Source: WTFY01 sp965203725 (lineage in GTDB: Bacteria > Pseudomonadota > Gammaproteobacteria > UBA4575). Taken from it: DNA of 64,000 bases. Location: positions 248,001 to 312,000 of the forward strand of contig CBDBDH010000003.1 in the NCBI GenBank assembly GCA_965203725.1, in the 5' to 3' direction. Of the stretch, positions 59,048 through 64,000 are shown in pieces; within the stretch, counting starts at the first letter, position 1, and each line of letters opens with the position of its first letter. The notes below the pieces were generated by a model that worked only from the letters and a program-made list of their open reading frames with translations, had not been told where the DNA came from and searched no databases. Made by a program: the position numbers and the translations under genes.

Positions 59048-60034
59048 CTAGACCACTTCGCGCAAGGAGGCAGGAAGGCCAAAGTGCACATTCTCGACGA
59101 TGCCGTCCATATTCGAGATTTCCAGGTCGGCAAACTCCTTCAGCTTGGCGATCAGTTCCTGCACCAGTTCCTCGGGTGTTGATGCTCCCGCCGTAATTCC
59201 AATGGCCTCGATCCCTTGCAGTAACTGGGGGTCGATTTTTGCCGGGTCCTCAACCAGACGACTGGGTGTGCCGCTGTCATTGCTGACTTCGCACAGGCGA
59301 TTCGAATTGGAGCTGTTGTGAGCCCCCACCACCAGCACCAGATCGACTTGGGCCGCAAGGTCGCGCACGGCGGCCTGGCGATTCTGGGTTGCATAGCAGA
59401 TATCTTTGATGTTCGGGCCCGCGATGTTCGGGAACCTCCGCTTCAACGCCCTGATCACGTCCCGTGTGTCATCAACCGACAGGGTGGTCTGGGTCACGTA
59501 GGCTACCTTGTCCGGGTCGCGCACTTCCAGCGCCTCTACATCCTGCACATCACTGACCAGATAAACCGGCCCGGGGATCTGGCCCAGGGTGCCTTCAACC
59601 TCGGGATGATTCTCATGCCCGATCAAAATCACATCGTAGCCCTTGGCAGCATAACGCTGGCCTTCCTTGTGCACCTTGGAAACCAGCGGGCAGGTCGCGT
59701 CAAGTGACTCAAGGCCGCGTTCTGCTGCATCTTGCTGGACCTTCTTGGACACGCCATGGGCGCTGAACACGGCAATCGCATTGTCGGGGATCTGGTGAAT
59801 TTCCTCCACAAACCGCACGCCCTTCGCTTTCAGGTTTTCAACCACCCTCCTGTTGTGGACGATTTCATGCCGTACATACACGGGCGGCTCATAAAGCTTC
59901 AGTGCCCCTTCCGCAATGGCGATCGCGCGGTCCACACCTGCGCAAAAGCCGCGCGGCTGGGCCAGAATCACGCGTATTTTCTGTTTTCCCTCATCCGGAT
60001 TGTCGGGGGGGCTTACTTGGGGTAATCCATCCAT
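59048..60034 (-). CDS. ispH: 4-hydroxy-3-methylbut-2-enyl diphosphate reductase IspH
   Basis: Last enzyme of the MEP pathway, 328 residues, with 4Fe-4S cysteines C31, C115 and C213 (QPRGFCAGVDRA, LDATCPLV, KDICYATQ) and the E in TTPEELV-like and QTTLSVDDT context. It makes IPP and DMAPP. The N-terminus is about 15 residues longer than in E. coli. It lies 24 bp past the squalene-synthase-like gene on the same strand, forming an isoprenoid pair. Confidence 0.95.
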   Translation of the reverse strand: MDGLPQVSPPDNPDEGKQKIRVILAQPRGFCAGVDRAIAIAEGALKLYEPPVYVRHEIVHNRRVVENLKAKGVRFVEEIHQIPDNAIAVFSAHGVSKKVQQDAAERGLESLDATCPLVSKVHKEGQRYAAKGYDVILIGHENHPEVEGTLGQIPGPVYLVSDVQDVEALEVRDPDKVAYVTQTTLSVDDTRDVIRALKRRFPNIAGPNIKDICYATQNRQAAVRDLAAQVDLVLVVGAHNSSNSNRLCEVSNDSGTPSRLVEDPAKIDPQLLQGIEAIGITAGASTPEELVQELIAKLKEFADLEISNMDGIVENVHFGLPASLREVV

Positions 60035-60058
60035 CGGTGTACTCTCAATGGGTCCTGC

Positions 60059-61129
60059 TTACCGCTGGGACCTTGCCTGTTCAAGGTGCCTTTCTTCGAC
60101 TGGCGGAAGACCGTAGGTCAGCATCCCGAACAATAATTTCAAAGCCAGATTTGACCGTACCATGGCACTGGTGACAATGGTAACCATCCACACGCTACGA
60201 CGCGAAATCTTTACCTCTTGCCCGCTCCTGAATGCCGGGGTCGCATGGATACGGCGCAGGGTCAGTACAGCCATTCCCAGCGCCCACAGGCAATGCAGCC
60301 GAATGCCTGTTTCACGAGGCGGAATGATCATGATGAACCGCAGTGCATTTGAAAGATGATGCCGGGCGATCGCGACCAGTTCAATCAGTCCCCTGGTAAA
60401 GCCAGGGTCGTTCTGCGTGGCGGACAGGGAGCTCAAGTTGAAGCCCGCTGCAAGGAAAATATCCTGCGGCAGCCAGCAGGCTCCGCGGTGTTGGTCATCC
60501 CATATATCCTTCAGTATGTTTGTCATCTGCAGGCCCTGGCCAAAGGAAACCGAGAGTGCGAGCAATTCCTCGCGTCGCTCGTTGATTTCCTCGGAGTAAT
60601 CGCAGAACAGCTCGGTGAGCATCTCGCCCACGACCCCGGCAACGTAATAACAGTACTGGTCAAGGTGAGGCAGGTCATTCAGGCCCTGAATGGTTGCCTT
60701 TTGCTGAAATTCCGCCATTCCCCGCGACATGATTCTGACACAGCGCTCAAGTGCCTTGCGCTGGGTATCGCTGAATCCCTTCGTGATACGAACCACCCGC
60801 GCAGTATTCGCGATCAGGTCGTGCTCACTTTCAGTCGTCGACGAAGACAACAGCCTGCCGAGATCACGCGCAAAGGAATCCGGCTCCTGCCTGCCTGCAA
60901 CAATCTCGGCAAAGCGCTCGGAGAACTCGCGCTTTTGTTCTGCAGAGAGCGCGGGTTCGTCTTCGATGGTGTCTGTAATCCGGCACAGAAGATACGCATT
61001 GCCGACCACGTCGCATAATCCATCCGGAAGCTGCGGAATCGTCAAGGCAAATGTGCGGGACACCCCTTTCAGGGCCTTTGCCTGATAGGCAAAGTCATTG
61101 CTCGCCAACGCACTTAAGGCGGACACCAT
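60059..61129 (-). CDS. Squalene/phytoene synthase family protein (farnesyl-diphosphate farnesyltransferase-like)
   Basis: The 356-residue protein has the two Asp-rich motifs of trans-prenyltransferases: D53-T-I-E-D-E (residues 53-58) and the second near DIWDDQ, plus YCYYVAGVVGEMLT and GLQMTNILKDIWDD. The pattern is closer to squalene synthase (head-to-head coupling of two FPP) than to the HpnC/HpnD pair. A C-terminal hydrophobic region may bind membrane. It probably supplies squalene to hopanoids or sterols, but phytoene synthase activity cannot be excluded. No squalene-hopene cyclase is in the window. Confidence 0.82.
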   Translation of the reverse strand: MVSALSALASNDFAYQAKALKGVSRTFALTIPQLPDGLCDVVGNAYLLCRITDTIEDEPALSAEQKREFSERFAEIVAGRQEPDSFARDLGRLLSSSTTESEHDLIANTARVVRITKGFSDTQRKALERCVRIMSRGMAEFQQKATIQGLNDLPHLDQYCYYVAGVVGEMLTELFCDYSEEINERREELLALSVSFGQGLQMTNILKDIWDDQHRGACWLPQDIFLAAGFNLSSLSATQNDPGFTRGLIELVAIARHHLSNALRFIMIIPPRETGIRLHCLWALGMAVLTLRRIHATPAFRSGQEVKISRRSVWMVTIVTSAMVRSNLALKLLFGMLTYGLPPVEERHLEQARSQR

Positions 61130-61425
61130 GGCTTAGTCTCTATTTCGCTTCACAGTTGAATGGCATTGTACACTCGCGTTGGGTAATAGGAAATTGGCGG
61201 TAAACTTCCGATGCCGGGTCTGATTGAATCTCTTGCCCGTGTGCAGTGGCTGAAGAGGCCGCAGAAGCGGCTCCCGGCCTGCCCTGGCCTGCCCTCAGCC
61301 AGATCCAGTCACCTCCAGAGCCCGTGCCCCCAGGCCATCGTATGGGCAGCTGTTTCAGTGCCGAAAGGGGCGCTCGTCAATAGTGAAAATTTGATAGATA
61401 AGGTACAATAAATTTTGTATAGTCT
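61130..61425. other. Divergent intergenic region before STAS gene 1
   Basis: No ORF is supported. AT-rich DNA at 61380-61420 contains TACAAT at 61404-61409, which may be the -10 box of the STAS gene (start 61426) but is very close to it. No good -35 is visible. Confidence 0.35.
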
Positions 61426-61812
61426 GTGCCAAGCGAATATCTTCGGAGAAGTACCATTCAAAATCATCAAGTAGAATTGCAGGTCGATCAGGTTGAGGGG
61501 ACCGCACTGATCATAAGCGTGACGGGCCGTATTGACGGCGTCAACGCTCAGGAATTTTACAATAACCTCAACAAGGAAATTGATGGCTCTGACAATCCAG
61601 TAGTACTGGACCTGGAGAATCTGTCCTACATCAGTAGTGCAGGCTTACGTTCAATCCTGCTTATTGCAAAAACGCTCAAGGGTAAAAACACGAAGTTCAT
61701 GCTGTGCTCCCTGCCTGAGCCCATCAAGGAAATTGTCGAGATTGCAGGTTTTGACAAGATCATTGACGTACTTCAATCTCGAACTGCGGCAGTAGACGCG
61801 ATAAAGGGTTAG
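61426..61812 (+). CDS. STAS-domain protein (anti-sigma factor antagonist-like), paralogue 1
   Basis: The 128-residue protein is a single STAS domain: LIISVTGRIDGVNAQEFYNNL, VLDLENLSYISSAGLRSILLI (the Ser-Ser at 70-71 occupies the phosphorylated site of SpoIIAA-type antagonists) and FDKIIDV. Such domains bind anti-sigma kinases and are switched by Ser phosphorylation, or act as output of GGDEF/HK systems. No RsbW/SpoIIAB-like kinase or PP2C phosphatase is seen nearby. The GTG start is inferred. It is followed by a paralogue. Confidence 0.83.
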   Translation: MPSEYLRRSTIQNHQVELQVDQVEGTALIISVTGRIDGVNAQEFYNNLNKEIDGSDNPVVLDLENLSYISSAGLRSILLIAKTLKGKNTKFMLCSLPEPIKEIVEIAGFDKIIDVLQSRTAAVDAIKG

Positions 61813-62006
61813 GATCACCATCGGAAAATCCGAATGACAGCCTTGCTGTCAACCCCTGCCTAGATGGAAGTGCCAAATTGCGGACAGCGCTCAGGCTCGG
61901 GAATACTTGTGAAGAATCAGCAGCACATGCCAAGTTTGCCGAGTCCATCGCAAGGCTGGATTGGCATTACGGAGTCAACCTTCCCACCACTAGAGAAATT
62001 GCCACT

Positions 62007-62357
62007 GTGACCCGAGAACTGCACCTGGCAGACGAGACGATTGATGGCGTCCTGATTATCCATGTAGGTGGCCACATTGATGGCGTGAATGCCCGGGAAT
62101 TCCAGAGTGGTCTTGACCACAGGATTCAGAATACAGATGGGCCCGCCATCCTGGATTTCGAAAAACTTACCTACATCAGCAGTGCGGGACTGCATTCAAT
62201 CCTGCTGATCGCAAAGATATTCAGGGACAAAAACAAGAAATTCATGTTGTGTTCGCTGCCGGCCCCCGCCCTGCAGGTCATACGGACTTCCGGCTTTGAC
62301 AAGATTATCGATATACGAGAGTCACTTTCTGAGGCCATGGCCGCGGCAAGCGATTGA
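62007..62357 (+). CDS. STAS-domain protein, paralogue 2
   Basis: The ~116-residue STAS domain (VLIIHVGGHIDGVNAREFQSGL; ILDFEKLTYISSAGLHSILLI; FDKIIDI) is about 60% identical to the previous one by eye. A longer frame from TTG 61878 would add 43 residues of dissimilar sequence, so I prefer GTG at 62007, where the homology begins. The Ser pair is conserved. It ends 4 bp from the convergent histidine kinase gene. Confidence 0.78.
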   Translation: MTRELHLADETIDGVLIIHVGGHIDGVNAREFQSGLDHRIQNTDGPAILDFEKLTYISSAGLHSILLIAKIFRDKNKKFMLCSLPAPALQVIRTSGFDKIIDIRESLSEAMAAASD

Positions 62358-62361
62358 CCCG

Positions 62362-64000
62362 TCAGGAAGGTGCAACTGCGGCACCTTCTCCATCCGCAGG
62401 TTCCTCAGCAGTCTCCGCGACTTCGTGGGCGACCTGCTCCACTGGTAGAACAACGATCATGTCGGTGTATTCACCTTCCTTGGTGTCCACACGGATCTCA
62501 CCCCCATGCTCGCGCATGATGTCACTGGACAGCGACAGTCCCAGGCCGGTTCCCTGATCCGGTGGTTTGGTTGTATAGAATGGATTGAAAATGCGCTCCA
62601 GCGCCGACTCGGGAATACCGTTGCCATTGTCCCGGACATGCACCTCCACATGATCTCCGACCTGCCGGGTACTCAGCTTGAGTGTCGGCTGATAATCCTT
62701 GGCACCATCACCGCCTTTCGCCAGCAAACCTTTTCTTTTTTCGTCCGTGGCGTAGCAGGCATTAGTCACCAGATTCAGGAACACACGGCCAAGATCCTGC
62801 GGGCGCACCATGATCTCCCGTAAACCTTCCTCGTAGTCTTCCTGGATTTCCAACTGGAATTCCGTGTCAGCAGCACGGGCACTGTGGAATGCAAGCAGTA
62901 CATGATCATTCAACAATATATTCAGATCGATTTCCTGCCAGTCCCCGCCGCCGCGACCCATCTTCAGCATGTCCATGACAATACGGTTTGCACGCTTGCC
63001 ATGCTCGTGTATGCGTTGCAGATTTCCCGTCAGGTCCCCGGCCACCTCCTTGACCAGTTCATGGTCATACTCATCTTCCCCGTTCCCTTGCCCGGTTTTA
63101 CTTTTGGTCACTTCTTCCAGCAGTTCTTCCAGCAGCTCTTGCGAGACCTCCGAAAAGTTCATGATGAAATTCATCGGATTTTTTATTTCATGCGCAACCC
63201 CCGCCGTTAACTGGCCCAGTGCAGCAAGCTTCTCGCGCATCACGATCTGGTCCTGTGCACGCCCCAGTTCCTCGTTGGTTTTTGCCAGTTCCTCATTTTT
63301 TCCTTTCAGTTCCTCGGCGAGCGTCTCCACCAAATTGAGACGCTGCACTTCCAGTGCATTGTTTCTGAACACATCCAGTGCCTTGGCCAGCTGCGCAATC
63401 TCATCGCGGCCGTCGACATCAATTGCAACCTCCAGATCACCGCCGGCCATTTGCTGCATCTGGCTTGATATTCTGTCGAGGCGCCTGATCAGGCGACGCT
63501 GTACAAGCAGCCAGACGAACAGGAACGCACCACCAATGCTGACGAGATTGACAGCAAACAATATCGTTGTACTGGTATCCGTTGCCGTGGTCGCCATGTC
63601 AGCCATTTCTCCTGCAGCCATGCTGGAGTCATCCACGAAGCTCTCAACCTGTGCAACAACGTCGATTCCCAAAATCTGGCTGTCATTGAGCAAGTCGACC
63701 AGTTCTTCATCAACGGTGAGTTCCCTGTAACGCAAATCAAATCCGTTATTCTCCCTTCTGCCAACCGATAACAGATCAAGAAAGACCGAAGATAACCGGT
63801 TATGGACCGGCGTATCCCTGAGTGCGTCAAGCGAGCGCTCTGCGCTGCCGACAGTGGCCTCAAACCGTTCCCGCAAAGGCTCCAGCAAGGCTTCGTCCGT
63901 TACGGTAAATGCAGTAGCCAGCAACTGCGTGGCAACGGCAGCTGCTTCACGCAGCTCGACCAGGCGGCGGTAGGTCAGAAATTCCTGTTCCGAGAAATGA
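62362..64000 (-). CDS. Sensor histidine kinase (5' end outside window)
   Basis: The frame continues through 64000 (H-F-S-E-Q-E-F-L-T-Y... just inside the edge), so the N-terminus is missing. Present are part of a sensor region, one membrane helix (TILFAVNLVSIGGAFLFVWLL), a HAMP domain (RRLIRRLDRISSQMQQMAGGDLEV), a coiled coil (EELKGKNEELAKTNEELGRAQ), the phosphoacceptor box GVAHEIKNPMNF and ATPase motifs NLVTNACYA, DNGNGIPESA and GTGLGLSLSSD. A Glu/Ala-rich tail follows. It is convergent with the STAS pair; no response regulator is in the window. Confidence 0.9.
   Translation of the reverse strand, partial: HFSEQEFLTYRRLVELREAAAVATQLLATAFTVTDEALLEPLRERFEATVGSAERSLDALRDTPVHNRLSSVFLDLLSVGRRENNGFDLRYRELTVDEELVDLLNDSQILGIDVVAQVESFVDDSSMAAGEMADMATTATDTSTTILFAVNLVSIGGAFLFVWLLVQRRLIRRLDRISSQMQQMAGGDLEVAIDVDGRDEIAQLAKALDVFRNNALEVQRLNLVETLAEELKGKNEELAKTNEELGRAQDQIVMREKLAALGQLTAGVAHEIKNPMNFIMNFSEVSQELLEELLEEVTKSKTGQGNGEDEYDHELVKEVAGDLTGNLQRIHEHGKRANRIVMDMLKMGRGGGDWQEIDLNILLNDHVLLAFHSARAADTEFQLEIQEDYEEGLREIMVRPQDLGRVFLNLVTNACYATDEKRKGLLAKGGDGAKDYQPTLKLSTRQVGDHVEVHVRDNGNGIPESALERIFNPFYTTKPPDQGTGLGLSLSSDIMREHGGEIRVDTKEGEYTDMIVVLPVEQVAHEVAETAEEPADGEGAAVAPS

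Noticed and set aside
61878..62006. N-terminal extension of the second STAS protein from TTG
   Set aside because: The extension is unlike the paralogue; homology begins at the GTG at 62007.

Overview
This 64 kb window looks like a chromosome segment of a gammaproteobacterium with a GC-rich genome. The gene orders uvrC-pgsA-tRNA-Gly, rpmF-plsX-fabH, serS/crcB/rarA/lolA/ftsK and trxB/aat are typical of that class. Genes for Sat, a GlcDEF glycolate oxidase, MobAB/MoeB and a squalene-synthase-like enzyme would suit a sulfur-oxidising or chemolithotrophic relative of the Chromatiales, but no gene in the window proves this. Genus and species cannot be named from the sequence.

Layout. 0-9.9 kb: tail of a Tsp/Prc protease, TraB-like membrane protein, MazG-like hydrolase, molybdenum-cofactor genes (moeB, mobA-mobB), citrate synthase, metX, dsbB, a Mug-type glycosylase and a GloB-like hydrolase. 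9.9-17.3 kb: CbiX-like and GlcG-like proteins, ATP sulfurylase, an M23 peptidase, a DUF1326/DUF1326/DUF2182 locus of unknown function, a lipoprotein, Dps and a 2Fe-2S ferredoxin. 17.4-31.7 kb: mostly housekeeping genes: an LplT-like transporter with an acyltransferase-like tail, tRNA-Gly, pgsA, uvrC, a family-5 uracil-DNA glycosylase, fabH, plsX, rpmF, sppA-like, rluC, rne, a low-molecular-weight phosphatase and dihydroorotase.

31.9-39.2 kb is an accessory hotspot. It holds an orphan antitoxin, an integrase fragment with a stop codon beside a tRNA 3' fragment, a large surface lipoprotein, and an apparently intact tyrosine recombinase bracketed by related repeats. A 2.2 kb island follows (HigBA toxin-antitoxin, integrase tail, DUF932 gene) between two copies of tRNA-Ser(UGA), one of which looks degenerate.

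39.2-64 kb returns to core genes: Bax-inhibitor-1-like protein, yajQ, DUF423, MOSC, serS-crcB, glcDEF (inserted in the opposite direction between crcB and rarA), rarA (with a likely AUU start codon), lolA, ftsK, trxB, a FemAB-like protein and aat. After these come a GGGTACA heptamer array in front of an MpaB-like gene, a LolA-like/beta-barrel pair, ispH, squalene synthase, two STAS paralogues, and a sensor histidine kinase that runs off the right edge.

Functional links visible here: moeB, mobA and mobB serve molybdenum-cofactor maturation; plsX, fabH and pgsA serve lipid synthesis; glcDEF (and perhaps the GlcG-like protein) serve glycolate oxidation; ispH and the squalene-synthase-like gene serve isoprenoid synthesis; the STAS pair and histidine kinase may form a signalling unit. 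The best candidates for undescribed biology are the DUF1326/DUF2182 locus and the recombinase with its repeats.
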